NCBI RefSeq assembly: GCF_030012985.1
Contig: NZ_CP120233.1
Span: 3,529,001-3,593,000 of the forward strand
Length of the DNA stretch: 64,000 nucleotides
Direction: 5' to 3'
DNA from: Microbulbifer sp. VAAF005
GTDB lineage: Bacteria; Pseudomonadota; Gammaproteobacteria; Pseudomonadales; Cellvibrionaceae
This document shows positions 56,928-64,000 of the stretch, one piece after another. Positions within the stretch are counted from its first letter, which is position 1. Each line of letters begins with the position of its first letter. Position numbers and translations under genes: made by a program. A model generated the notes under the pieces. The model saw only the letters and a list, made by a program, of their open reading frames with translations, did no database searches and had not been told where the DNA came from.

Positions 56928-57728
56928 TCAATGAGCTTGTTGCAAACTCTCTTCATTATCTATCACGGAGATTGTTCTCTCTATGAATCTTTTGTAAGCC
57001 TTTTCAGGTATAAATGTGGCTTTATCGCTCGCGTTGAATTTCTGCAAAATACTCTTTAATTGTGTATCCGCCATTATTTTCTCTAGATCTGATTCTTTAT
57101 GGTAAAGTTCTCGAACTCTATTTATCCATGCAAAAGTATTTTCTCTAAATTCAATTAGGGATGATTTATTGGCAGTGACACCATGTCCGGGTATGATTAA
57201 GCTTTGATCATCACCCATATTTAAAATAGTATCAATTGCGTTGCTGAAGCCTTTAATTCCACCAGCATAAAATGTGGGGTGCCAGCTAGTATCAAAAATG
57301 TCACCAACAAATATTGCGTTACTCTCCTTATGATAAAATATATTGTCAATCGATGAATGAGACTCAACTCTAATGTGAGTAAACCCTTCTAGAGGAATGT
57401 CACCCTTTAGAAGCTTTCCACCTTTACCTTCAAAATACTTATTGCCCCCAGTGTGATCAGAGTGTGAATGTGTATTTAAGATAAAAATAACAGGCTTATT
57501 GTAGATCGACTGAATTACTTGGTCTAATTCACCCAGATGATTATCTCCCGGCATCGGATCAATTAATATCAAGCCATTTTCTACGGCTATTAAACCGATA
57601 TTAGTACCATACTCTTTCCCGCTTAAGATATATAATTTTTTAGATATCTTCATCTTAACTATACCTGATGAAGCAGTGGGGCTGATAAGTATAAATATTA
57701 TTGAAAGCAGAACTTTAAAAATATTCAA
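56928..57728 (-). CDS. MBL-fold metallo-hydrolase with signal peptide
   Basis: 266 residues with a signal peptide (ISPTASSG). The metal motif THSHSDHTGG (HSHSDH at 87-92) and the later VGDIFD and IIPGHG motifs are those of metallo-beta-lactamase-fold enzymes; the order fits the quinoprotein-relay or class-B-like branch. It would act in the periplasm on a lactone, thioester or beta-lactam; no specific substrate is supported. It carries its own terminator. It may be the last gene of the cassette array, but the attC in front of it is weak. Confidence 0.85.
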   Translation of the reverse strand: MNIFKVLLSIIFILISPTASSGIVKMKISKKLYILSGKEYGTNIGLIAVENGLILIDPMPGDNHLGELDQVIQSIYNKPVIFILNTHSHSDHTGGNKYFEGKGGKLLKGDIPLEGFTHIRVESHSSIDNIFYHKESNAIFVGDIFDTSWHPTFYAGGIKGFSNAIDTILNMGDDQSLIIPGHGVTANKSSLIEFRENTFAWINRVRELYHKESDLEKIMADTQLKSILQKFNASDKATFIPEKAYKRFIERTISVIDNEESLQQAH

Positions 57729-57729
57729 A

Positions 57730-57911
57730 GCTAATCCTTTTACATTTCAGTCAAATTTCATCGATATGTTAAACGCCGTAAGAAATGATAATCACCTATT
57801 GTGGGCTTAGATTCCAAAATTTTTCTTACCTTACGTAATTTAGATGTACCTCCGTGTTAGGTCTAAACCTGACTATACAGGGTATCTACTAACCGTGGGT
57901 AAGTCTTACAC
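57730..57911. other. Spacer with a possible degenerate attC
   Basis: GTAAGAAA and TTTCTTAC form an 8-bp inverted repeat within 57,786-57,836, and a core-like GTTAGGT lies at 57,855-57,861. This may be a worn attC site or a promoter region; no gene is seen. Confidence 0.35.
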
Positions 57912-57963
57912 TATAACTCCTATAGCAGGACCGGTCGGAGCAACCTGCCTGTTTTTGTTAAGC
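57912..57963 (-). other. attC recombination site (cassette with the 58-kb lipoprotein)
   Basis: Plus-strand arms TATAACTCCTATAGCAGG and CCTGCCTGTTTTTGTTAAGC pair apart from one unpaired extra base, the extrahelical base typical of attC. The outer core GTTAAGC fits GTTRRRY. The stop codon of the neighbouring gene (TAA) is part of this core, as is usual in cassettes. Confidence 0.85.
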
Positions 57964-58797
57964 ATTTTGTGCGAGCTCTTTGATGTGGTCTAACTTTACC
58001 GGAAAGAACCCGTAAATAGTAATGTCCGCTTCGTACTCTAGTTGATTTTCTGAGACGAACTCTAGTGTGGGCATGAGATCAGTCAAAATTGGCTTTATAA
58101 AATTTGGCTTCGTCATAAGCATTTGCTCCACAAGGCTAATAAAGCAGTTTGCCGCATCTGGAGCATCGAACTGCTCGAAATCACCTTTCTCAATAAATTG
58201 TTTAAAACCAAGCATATAGTATTGAAATGGTTTAATTGGCATAAAGCTAAGTTCGGAAGCCCGTTCAAGAACACACCGGCGAAAATCTAACTGAACTTGA
58301 TCGTTCGTTTTTCCAGCAAAAATTCTGTGTGCATATTCAGAATCGAGGTCATCCCGGTAATTTCCCCAATCGCTTTCCGATGGTACATTCATAGTTCGTG
58401 TGCCTCTATTTGTTAGGCATTTCCTGCTCCAATTTGTGAGCCAAGTATGAGACAAGCTTATTTGCCTCCTAAAGTGATATTCCATTTTTTTGGCTGGGTA
58501 GATATAGAAGTTGAAATCGCCAAATGGGTTAACACCTAAGATACTTGAGTCTGGTCGCCACATCATGATTAGAAAGTGTGGATCTGTCGGATGTGTACGT
58601 GCAACTTGTAATTTGAATCCATACGTATCTGAAAATGGGCGAAGCACCGATTCAAGAGCTTCTGGTGACGGAACTGTAATCGAAAATTTGCCTTCTGCAA
58701 TAGGTATACCCTCGTACGCGTCGTAATCAAAGACTTGTTTATAGCACCCTGTGAGGATGATCATTACAAAAACGAAGACTATTGTATTTCGAAACAT
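57958..58797 (-). CDS. Cassette lipoprotein of unknown function
   Basis: 279 residues from the ATG at 58,797; an upstream start at 58,875 would place 26 residues before the signal. The lipobox is LTGC after FRNTIVFVFVMII. The soluble part has conserved-looking WRPDSSILG and RCVLERASELSFMPIKPF segments. No family recognised. The gene lies between two attC sites and its stop is inside the attC core, so it is a mobile cassette. Confidence 0.65.
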   Translation of the reverse strand: MFRNTIVFVFVMIILTGCYKQVFDYDAYEGIPIAEGKFSITVPSPEALESVLRPFSDTYGFKLQVARTHPTDPHFLIMMWRPDSSILGVNPFGDFNFYIYPAKKMEYHFRRQISLSHTWLTNWSRKCLTNRGTRTMNVPSESDWGNYRDDLDSEYAHRIFAGKTNDQVQLDFRRCVLERASELSFMPIKPFQYYMLGFKQFIEKGDFEQFDAPDAANCFISLVEQMLMTKPNFIKPILTDLMPTLEFVSENQLEYEADITIYGFFPVKLDHIKELAQNA

Positions 58798-58804
58798 AAT
58801 GATG

Positions 58805-58990
58805 CCTAACGAGGGTGTAGAAAAACTCAGTCCTATTTCCGTATTGTGCTTGTATGTGAAAAATAGCTTACTCATCAGTGAAAGCTAAATCAGAGTTCAC
58901 GTAGAACCACTATCTGTGGTTAATATTTGGCTCTCCCTGGAGGGGCATAGATGTACATTAATTTTTCTACCGCCTGAACGCCTTTAGCAG
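58805..58990. repeat. Gene-less cassette-like unit, copy 1
   Basis: About 186 bases that recur at 60,371-60,557 with roughly 80% identity judged by eye. It starts with the core GCCTAAC (GTTAGGC on the minus strand) and ends inside the left arm of the next attC. No open frame with a ribosome site is present. It contains a highly conserved inner stretch (CTCATCAGTGAAAGCTAAAT). It may carry a promoter or small RNA for the gene downstream. Confidence 0.7.
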
Positions 58991-59053
58991 TAGCAGAATG
59001 TAGTGAGGCCCAGCCAGCTTTTTGCATGGTGATGCTGGCCAAACTTGTTATGA
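58976..59053 (-). other. attC-like site after the 59-kb cassette gene
   Basis: Arms with GAACGCCTTTAGCAG and CTGGCCAAACTTGTTATG pair with mismatches around an inner GCCAGC/GCTGGC-type hairpin. The stop of the gene lies in the outer core. Less regular than the 57.9-kb site. Confidence 0.55.
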
Positions 59054-59521
59054 GTTTACTGGCCATATAATTGTTTTGTTGTCCGCCTTAAATAGATAGC
59101 TACACTGCATTTGTGTAAGGTAATTATAGTCAAACCAAAACATTATACCCAAACCATCGTGAATTAAGCATTTATGATTTGGAAGTTCTTCGGAAGACCA
59201 GTCTTCTAGCTTTGCTATTTCTCCAGTATCTTTAGCAATTAACCTTGAAACTTCTTCGACTCCTAAACCGAAGAGTTGCTTTTTAAATAATGAATAACCA
59301 GCTCCCATAACTGTTATTGTACCCAAACGAAAGTCATCATCATTATTGAAGGTAAAAGTTAAATTTCTAAGCGAATACCATAATTCTCTATGCCAATCAC
59401 CGTTGCCCTCAACATACTCGGATTCGTCAATTCGATCTGGCTTACCGAAGAAAGAAATAATTTCTTTCTCTACCATGCCGTACCTAATTTCACCTATTCC
59501 AATACCCGGTAATATGTTCAT
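59048..59521 (-). CDS. Cassette protein of unknown function
   Basis: 157 residues without a signal sequence. NILPGIGIGEIRYGMVEKEI at the N-terminus has the G-x-I-x-G-M-x-x-x-E-I pattern seen in small proteins with a BamE-like or immunity-protein-like fold, followed by FFGKPDR. Other parts (DWHRELWYSL, WFDYNYLTQMQCSYL) are unfamiliar. In the array and between attC-like sites, so it was acquired as a cassette. Confidence 0.6.
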   Translation of the reverse strand: MNILPGIGIGEIRYGMVEKEIISFFGKPDRIDESEYVEGNGDWHRELWYSLRNLTFTFNNDDDFRLGTITVMGAGYSLFKKQLFGLGVEEVSRLIAKDTGEIAKLEDWSSEELPNHKCLIHDGLGIMFWFDYNYLTQMQCSYLFKADNKTIIWPVNS

Positions 59522-59635
59522 TATCTAGTAGTCATAACAGTAAGCTTTGGGAGCCGCTGTGAAGCGGATACGCAACAGCAGCCCCAGTCATGGTAGCGGC
59601 GAATAAGAGCGCTTTGATATGTATTTTCCGGCCAA

Positions 59636-59928
59636 TCAGAAAAACCATTCAATATCTGCTGTATTTAGGCAAAAGCTCCAATTACCTCTCGACAGTCTTT
59701 TGCAATTAAAACCAATAATAGGCAGTGGATATTTAAGTATATCCTCTTCATCAGGTAAATCTTGCTCATATCCTTCTAGAATGTTGGAAAATTTAAAGGA
59801 TTTTCTTTCTTCATGATTATATGTAGGGTAAATAGTGACAATCCAGGTTTTACTATTTTTACTAACGACACAAGCTCATGAGGTGCATCACCATCTAATA
59901 TAAATTTTTCGATTTCTGATAACACCAA
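59636..59928 (-). pseudogene. Cassette gene broken by a frameshift
   Basis: A likely TTG start at 59,928 (GAGGC upstream) gives SEIEKFILDGDAPHELVSLV, then the frame ends at 59,776. In the neighbouring frame, after the T run at 59,856-59,860, the chain goes on as SKTWIVTIYPTYNHEERKSF and runs without stop to 59,636 (ADIEWFF at the end). One lost base in that run joins the two. The intact protein would have about 97 residues. Function unknown. Confidence 0.6.
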
Positions 59929-59941
59929 TATTGCCTCTATA

Positions 59942-60037
59942 CATAACGCAATGCTAAAAGGCTGGAAGTGCTTATTGCCGGAGGTCCTGCCCACGCTTTG
60001 TGGCAATTTTTCAACCTGTTGCTCTATGATTGCTTAG
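59942..60037 (-). other. Degenerate attC-like site
   Basis: ATAACGCAATGCTAAAAGG on the left and GCTCTATGATTGCTTAG on the right share complementary parts over about 95 bases, with a weak core (CTTAGTC). It follows the stop of the gene at 60,034. Accepted only from its position in the array. Confidence 0.4.
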
Positions 60038-60354
60038 TCAGTGGTGTCATAGCCACCATCGTAGTCCTCCGATGATGAGCCTCTATTATCTGAATTGCTC
60101 AAAAGACCTGGTGAATCTTTATACTCCTTGGATAAGTCGTTTTCATTGCAATCAAACTCATCTGGCTTATCAGGAGCTGGCTCATAAAATGGAAAGATGA
60201 TTACAGGGAGCCCAGATCCAATCCCAATCAAAATTAGAGGGATTTGCCATCGGAGTTCCTCACCGCCTAAATACTGGATAAGAATATCAGCAAAACCACC
60301 GATCAGAAATAACCCTGAAATTAGGAAGCAGAATATTTGTACTTGCCGCTTCAT
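60034..60354 (-). CDS. Cassette membrane protein of unknown function
   Basis: 106 residues. Two membrane helices (VQIFCFLISGLFLIGGFADI, WQIPLILIGIGSGLPVIIF) are followed by an acidic, Ser/Asp-rich tail (PDEFDCNENDLSKEY, EDYDGGYDTTD). The start has the site AGAGGAG upstream. No family recognised. Cassette position and lower G+C support recent gain. Confidence 0.6.
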   Translation of the reverse strand: MKRQVQIFCFLISGLFLIGGFADILIQYLGGEELRWQIPLILIGIGSGLPVIIFPFYEPAPDKPDEFDCNENDLSKEYKDSPGLLSNSDNRGSSSEDYDGGYDTTD

Positions 60355-60370
60355 ACGACTCCTCTTATCA

Positions 60371-60557
60371 CATAACGAGAGTGTAGGAAAAATCAGCCCT
60401 CTTTTCGTATTGTGCTTCTACATGAAAAATAGCCTACTCATCAGTGAAAGCTAAATCAGAATTCATGTGGAATCACCATATGTGGTCAATGCTTGATCAT
60501 ACTTGAAGGGCCATAGATGCACATTAGTTTTCTTTACAGCCTGAGCACCCACAGCAG
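60371..60557. repeat. Gene-less cassette-like unit, copy 2
   Basis: Second copy of the unit at 58,805-58,990. It starts with a core-like CATAACGAG and runs into the attC of the gene at 60,584. On the minus strand GAGT-AGG and CCTACACTC can pair with two unpaired bases, which is like an attC stem, so the unit may be a cassette without a gene. Confidence 0.65.
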
Positions 60558-60589
60558 GGGCCGGCGCTAACTGCCTGTGATTGTTAGCT
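60541..60589 (-). other. attC site after the 60.6-kb cassette gene
   Basis: CACCCACAGCAG and CTGCCTGTGATTG pair with one extra base in the right arm, and the right core is GTTAGCT with the gene stop inside. The left core is degenerate (GAGCACC). Confidence 0.75.
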
Positions 60590-60925
60590 GCCTTTACGTA
60601 ATTGCTCATTATATATTTCCTGTATCTCAGCATGGCCAACTACTCTTGAGCCTTCTCGAACCTCCAGATTAGCACCAGTCTCTAGGCATTTTGGGTATGC
60701 CTCTGGCGTGATGAATTTAACAAACGCTAGAGCGCGTCTGTTAGGTTCCGCAATCCCCGCATCAATAAACCAATGAATTGTAGTCGTGAGGTAGTCGGCT
60801 TTAACCCTGTAATGAGGTCGGTATCCATTCTTTACGATGATATCTTTACCGGAAAAACATACCTGCACAAGGGCATCAGGCTCCCAGGCTGGATTTTCAT
60901 TTCTATCGAATTTATCAGATATCAC
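60584..60925 (-). CDS. Cassette protein of unknown function
   Basis: 113 residues, soluble, mixed alpha/beta (ALVQVCFSGKDIIVKNGYRP, RRALAFVKFITPEAYPKCLE, VREGSRVVGHAEIQEIYNEQ). The pattern VREGSRVVGHAEI is like a beta-barrel edge as in EF-Tu-domain-type folds (a resemblance only). Stop is in the attC core, which shows the cassette end. Function unknown. Confidence 0.6.
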   Translation of the reverse strand: MISDKFDRNENPAWEPDALVQVCFSGKDIIVKNGYRPHYRVKADYLTTTIHWFIDAGIAEPNRRALAFVKFITPEAYPKCLETGANLEVREGSRVVGHAEIQEIYNEQLRKGS

Positions 60926-60941
60926 ATTTGCCTCTTACAAG

Positions 60942-60994
60942 AGTTAACGCCCACAGCACGGGCGGCCGTAGCAACGTGCCTGTGATTGTTAGAG
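60942..60994 (-). other. attC site after the 61-kb cassette gene
   Basis: AACGCCCACAGCACGGGC and CGTGCCTGTGATTGTT pair with one extrahelical base, the clearest attC of the array. Outer cores are AGTTAAC and GTTAGAG. Confidence 0.88.
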
Positions 60995-61369
60995 CGGTGC
61001 TTGCCCGTGAAACTCGACATAGAGCCCCTTTAGATTCTTAGGCATTACTTCCCAGTACGGCCGAGCATTATCGCTATTTACTTGCCAAAATAGATTCTCT
61101 ACGAACGCGACGTCAATTGCTTTCATTATTCCACTTTCACCGTGCTCGTATACTGAACTAATAGTTTTAAGGAGTGCCTGATAATTATCAGCTATCACTT
61201 TCTTTTTCATTTCACTGTTCAGGGCATTCGCAAGTGATTCAAACCAAGAATATGAAGAGAATTCCGTTTGGACCAACCTGTTCCAATATTCATCATATAA
61301 CTTGTCAGCCTGTGCTGATATTTCAGGATAGGCTTCCCTAATTTGCCTACAAAAAGTATCTAAATCCAT
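60989..61369 (-). CDS. Cassette protein of unknown function (DUF7674-like)
   Basis: 126 residues, all-helical and acidic (DLDTFCRQIREAYPEISAQA, DEYWNRLVQTEFSSYSWFES). The size and helix pattern fit small immunity-like or DUF7674-like proteins, but the match is by general look. It would be cytosolic. Between attC sites, so a cassette. Confidence 0.55.
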   Translation of the reverse strand: MDLDTFCRQIREAYPEISAQADKLYDEYWNRLVQTEFSSYSWFESLANALNSEMKKKVIADNYQALLKTISSVYEHGESGIMKAIDVAFVENLFWQVNSDNARPYWEVMPKNLKGLYVEFHGQAPL

Positions 61370-61437
61370 CTCGTTTCTCAGTCTGGAGCTCTAATGCTTT
61401 TAGCACCTGCGCCTTAGGCGTCTGGTACCTAAATTTG

Positions 61438-61701
61438 CTATGTGTATATCTCAGCTAGTAGATCTTGTGCAATTTTGTAATAGATTTCGGATTCTGCTGT
61501 TGCTTGATTTTCGTCCATGAACTGTAGCGCTCGCTCTTTAAGTATTGGTATAGGCCCATCATTCCCCGAAAAATGGCAACCAACTATATTGTTCATCGTA
61601 CTAACTAGTGAATATATCGGTGTATCTCTTCTAAGTGCTTTCGGCGGTAAATTACCCTGCCGGTTTAACTCTTTAGCAAAGCTAATAATTCTGCTCGTCA
61701 T
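61438..61701 (-). CDS. Cassette protein of unknown function
   Basis: 87 residues from the ATG at 61,701, which has the strong site GGAGGT; an earlier in-frame ATG lacks one. Helical soluble protein (TSRIISFAKELNRQGNLPPK, GPIPILKERALQFMDENQAT). No family recognised. The region between this gene and the next (61,370-61,437) contains a weak hairpin that may be its attC. Confidence 0.6.
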   Translation of the reverse strand: MTSRIISFAKELNRQGNLPPKALRRDTPIYSLVSTMNNIVGCHFSGNDGPIPILKERALQFMDENQATAESEIYYKIAQDLLAEIYT

Positions 61702-61713
61702 ATTACCTCCGAC

Positions 61714-61803
61714 ACATAACGTTGCCAGCAAGGGCTACAGAAGCGGAGTGTAGGCTGTCCAGCCCAGCCCCCGGTGGGGCGAGCTTGCCTGGCCTGGTTA
61801 TAT
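61714..61803 (-). other. attC site after the 61.8-kb cassette gene
   Basis: CATAACGTTGCCAGCAAGG and CTTGCCTGGCCTGGTTATAT pair over 12 bases with one extrahelical base. The loop region in between (about 60 bases) is GC-rich and self-complementary, as is common in long attC sites. Confidence 0.85.
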
Positions 61804-61824
61804 GGCCTGCGCAGATGAATTGGG

Positions 61825-62058
61825 CTAATCAATATTTGGTCTCTTTGCTAGCACCGCTTTTACTAGATTGTACTGCGTTTTCCACTTATCTGAAGACTTA
61901 AAAACGATACCCCCAAACGGGGAAGATTTGTCTTCTTGCAAATCAGAAAGCTCTATCGATTCCTCACACTGCTGCAACCGATGTAGGTAAGCGAGAAGCC
62001 TCTTTGTAGAAAGAGCTTCTAACTCGCGCTGATTCAACGGCTTTACGGGTCTTAGCAT
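61825..62058 (-). CDS. Cassette protein of unknown function
   Basis: 77 residues from the ATG at 62,058 (GGAAA upstream). Short helical protein (LNQRELEALSTKRLLAYLHR), then GIVFKSSDKWKTQYNLVKAV. The SSDKWKTQY part is seen in several small cassette proteins as far as I recall, but no function is known. Flanked by attC sites. Confidence 0.55.
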   Translation of the reverse strand: MLRPVKPLNQRELEALSTKRLLAYLHRLQQCEESIELSDLQEDKSSPFGGIVFKSSDKWKTQYNLVKAVLAKRPNID

Positions 62059-62073
62059 TATTGTTTCCAGATT

Positions 62074-62126
62074 GCATAACGCCCAGTACAACGAAGTTGT
62101 CCTTAACGTGCTGCTGCTGGTTAGAT
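62074..62126 (-). other. attC site after the 62-kb cassette gene
   Basis: GCATAACGCCCAGTACAACG and CGTGCTGCTGCTGGTTAGAT form an imperfect stem, and the right core GTTAGAT fits GTTRRRY exactly. Confidence 0.65.
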
Positions 62127-62447
62127 TTATTTTTCTGGCTCATATTTATTTTTATATTCAACAAACTTAGTTAGTTGCTTTGCTGATAACTCTGATTCGG
62201 GAATCCAATATATAACATGACTCATTTTATCGGTGAATAAGCTATTAGAATGAACTGCTGACTCATATTGTATGTAAACACGGCCTCTAGAGTTGCCAAT
62301 ATAGGAAGCCCAATAGGAAGAATTAGTACCAGATGCTGCACTCAGTAGCATTTCAATGTCTGCTTTGTCTGCGCGCTTTAGTAAGTCAGCGTGTGCCATG
62401 CTGGGAATAAAAAAGAGACTGAATATTGTTGCCATGACTATGCGCAT
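62127..62447 (-). CDS. Cassette periplasmic protein of unknown function
   Basis: 106 residues from the ATG at 62,447, preceded by GGAGAG at six bases; a longer frame to 62,546 runs into the attC and intron. Signal peptide MRIVMATIFSLFFIPSMAHA with cleavage before DLLKRADK. The mature part (SYWASYIGNSRGRVYIQYES) is unfamiliar. Its cassette starts at the attC hit by the group II intron. Confidence 0.6.
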   Translation of the reverse strand: MRIVMATIFSLFFIPSMAHADLLKRADKADIEMLLSAASGTNSSYWASYIGNSRGRVYIQYESAVHSNSLFTDKMSHVIYWIPESELSAKQLTKFVEYKNKYEPEK

Positions 62448-62462
62448 AATCTCTCCAAGTGA

Positions 62463-62533
62463 ATCCAACACTGCCAGCAGAGGTCGAAAAATCAGCGCGA
62501 AGCGGCGGATTTTTGTCCCTCTGGCTGGCTTTG
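62463..62533 (-). other. attC site interrupted by the group II intron
   Basis: ATCCAAC (62,463-62,469) matches RYYYAAC exactly. The arms GCCAGCAGAGG and CCTCTGGCTGGC pair with one extrahelical base. The right core is cut: after GGCTTTG the sequence continues into the intron, so the second core lies behind the intron, outside the window. Confidence 0.8.
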
Positions 62534-64000
62534 GTACGCCCAGCATGGGCGTGAACTAATGGGGTGAAAGTCCCCTGTAGGAAGATCACCGTTTAATGGA
62601 TTCTATTAAATGCTAACTACTAGCGAATGGCAACTGCAACACTGTGAGGTTTTGTGGGGAGGAAGCCGCTAGCAAAACTACGAGCTGACGGACAGAAACA
62701 TCATATAAGGCTTAGCCTGGAGGCGAGGTAGCCAAGCACACCGAAGCCATGTGATCTAACGGGTAGAGTAAATGATGCAGTTGTGTAGTGAAAGTTCACG
62801 TTCTTATCTGGGGAGATCTGTTTAGCTTACTCCTGTGAAGCTGTCAGCGTGGCCGCTGACTCATAATTAGGCCCAACCCGCTAGCCACCATCGCGGGTAT
62901 AGACAAAAATGGTGGGACACAGAAGCGCTTCGGTCAGCAATGATCAAGGTGATTAAACAGAAGTCAGCCGAGGGCATAGTAGCCAAATGCCAAGTTTAAT
63001 ACCTTGGACAGGGTGAAGGCCTGAACCCAAAATCCACGAGTTAAAAGACAGGGCTAGCCTACTGATATGTTGCCAGCCGGATATAAAATTGCCGTAGCGC
63101 ACTGCCATGACACTCAACTCAAATGAAAATCTGCTTGAAGCCATCCTCAGCAAAGAAAATCTTAATGCTGCATGGAAACACGTGCGAAGCAACAAAGGTG
63201 CCGCAGGCATTGACGGGATTACTGTCGATAATTTTGTGCAGCACTTCAAGGCAGTTGGCGACGACCTCATCGAGACCATTCGACAGGGTCATTACCAGCC
63301 GCTTCCCGTCAGGCGCGTCTACATTCGCAAGCCAGATGGTGGCCAGCGTGGTCTCGGGATACCTACGATCTTTGATCGTGTTATTCAGTAGGCTATCGCC
63401 CAAATCATCGGTCCCAGATTCGATAAAACCTTTTCGGAGTTCAGCTATGGGTTCCGCCCAAAGCGATCGCAGCATCATGCGGTGAAAAAGCTGCGAAAGT
63501 ATATCGAGGGAGGGAAACGAATAGCAGTGGATGTCGATTTATCTAAATTCTTCGACCGGGTAAATCATGATTTCCTCATGAATTTACTTGGCCAAAGAAT
63601 CAGCGATAAGCGCTTACTCAAACTGATCGCAAGCTACTTGCGTGCAGGAAGTGTAGAAGATGGATGCTGGAAAGCCTGTCATGAGGGGGTGCCACAAGGT
63701 GGCCCTTTATCGCCGCTGCTGTCCAATATTGTACTCGACCTGCTCGACAAAGAGCTGGAAAAAACGCCGACACAATTTCGTCCGCTATGCGGACGATTTT
63801 GTGATTGTGGTTTCCTCTAAACGCGCGGGTGAACGGGTTATGGCGAGTATTAAACGCTTTGTTGAGCGCAAGCTTAAGTTCAAAGTTAACGATACTAAAA
63901 GCCAAGTGGTTCCTGTCAGCCGTTGTAAGTTCCTAGGCTTCTCTTTTCTGGGGGCAAAGCTTGTCTGGCATGATAAGTCCCTGCTCCAATTTAAATACTG
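62534..64000 (+). mobile_element. Group II intron (class C-attC type), right end outside the window
   Basis: The 5' end GTACG (62,534) is followed by CCCAGCATGGGCG and GGGGTGAAAGTCCCC, typical of domain I of bacterial group II introns (normal 5' end GTGCG). About 570 bases of RNA-folding sequence come before the reverse transcriptase frame. It sits in an attC hairpin with the opposite orientation to the cassette genes, as is known for IIC-attC introns. It is the only mobile element visible in the window. Confidence 0.85.
63107..64000 (+). pseudogene. Group II intron reverse transcriptase/maturase, degraded and cut by window edge
   Basis: MTLNSNENLLEAILSKENLN begins the RT0 domain; GAAGIDGITVDNF, SYGFRPKRSQHHAV, VDVDLSKFFDRVNHD and GVPQGGPLSPLLSNIVLDLL are RT motifs of the class C type. 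A TAG (63,389-63,391) replaces a normal CAG (VIQ-stop-AIAQ). Then a six-A run (63,759-63,764) carries one extra A; in the next frame follows RYADDFVIVV with the catalytic YADD box. Without recoding, no active enzyme results. The end is outside the window. Confidence 0.88.

Noticed and set aside
61964..62164. Open frame across the attC at 62.1 kb
   Set aside because: It overlaps a better-supported cassette gene and runs through the attC hairpin.
63759..63764. Programmed frameshift in the intron reverse transcriptase
   Set aside because: Slippage at six A could occur, but the same frame has a true stop upstream and the reading phase does not fit a -1 slippery heptamer.
1..64000. CRISPR arrays, tRNA or rRNA genes
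   Set aside because: No regularly spaced direct repeats, cloverleaf sequences or rRNA segments were seen.

Overview
The window looks like a chromosome segment of a marine gammaproteobacterium of the Cellvibrionales type (Microbulbifer-like). This is inferred from gene content and order: ygfB-pepP-ubiH-ubiI diverging from zapB-zapA-6S RNA-5-formyl-THF cyclo-ligase, rpiA back to back with ilvA, a gcvT-gcvH pair, and many lipoprotein peptidases. No rRNA or tRNA gene was seen.

Layout. 0-13.8 kb: the end of an HdeD-like gene, then envelope and secreted peptidases and hydrolases (two M1 aminopeptidase lipoproteins, a CocE-type hydrolase, a HEYTH metalloprotease), an MltF-like transglycosylase with two solute-binding modules, a Tat-exported kelch protein and a GNAT enzyme. 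13.9-18.2 kb: an omega-amino acid aminotransferase, then a purine salvage operon (Tsx-like porin, NCS2 permease, phosphoribosyltransferase). 18.9-27.3 kb: YbiT, a VOC protein, and an AT-rich cluster with an EamA transporter, isochorismatase-like hydrolase, FeS photolyase and second ABC-F protein, then a glycine/cysteine-rich protein. 27.3-33.2 kb: a beta-oxidation operon (thiolase, FadJ-like protein, acyl-CoA dehydrogenase, CoA transferase). 33.5-38 kb: a DUF937/OmpA-like protein, AraC regulator and small envelope genes. 38-51 kb: conserved housekeeping block.

51-64 kb is accessory and lower in G+C. It starts with a lipoprotein, then an overlapping polynucleotide-kinase-like and Thg1-like pair that suggests an RNA repair module, a frameshifted hydrolase lipoprotein and small membrane or lipoprotein genes. 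A csrA paralogue follows on the opposite strand, behind a strong hairpin and a small ORF. From about 57.9 to 62.5 kb lies an integron cassette array: small unrelated genes, all on the minus strand, separated by attC-like hairpins with extrahelical bases and GTTRRRY-type cores. The integron integrase is not in the window and should lie beyond the right edge. At 62,534 a group II intron (most like class C-attC) has inserted into an attC in the orientation opposite to the cassettes; its reverse transcriptase carries a stop and a frameshift and runs off the window.

Five reading frames are broken by single-base indels, mostly in short homopolymers. Either these are real decay or the assembly contains indel errors; that should be settled before any gene is called dead. 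All functions are inferred from motifs and gene order; no database search was possible.
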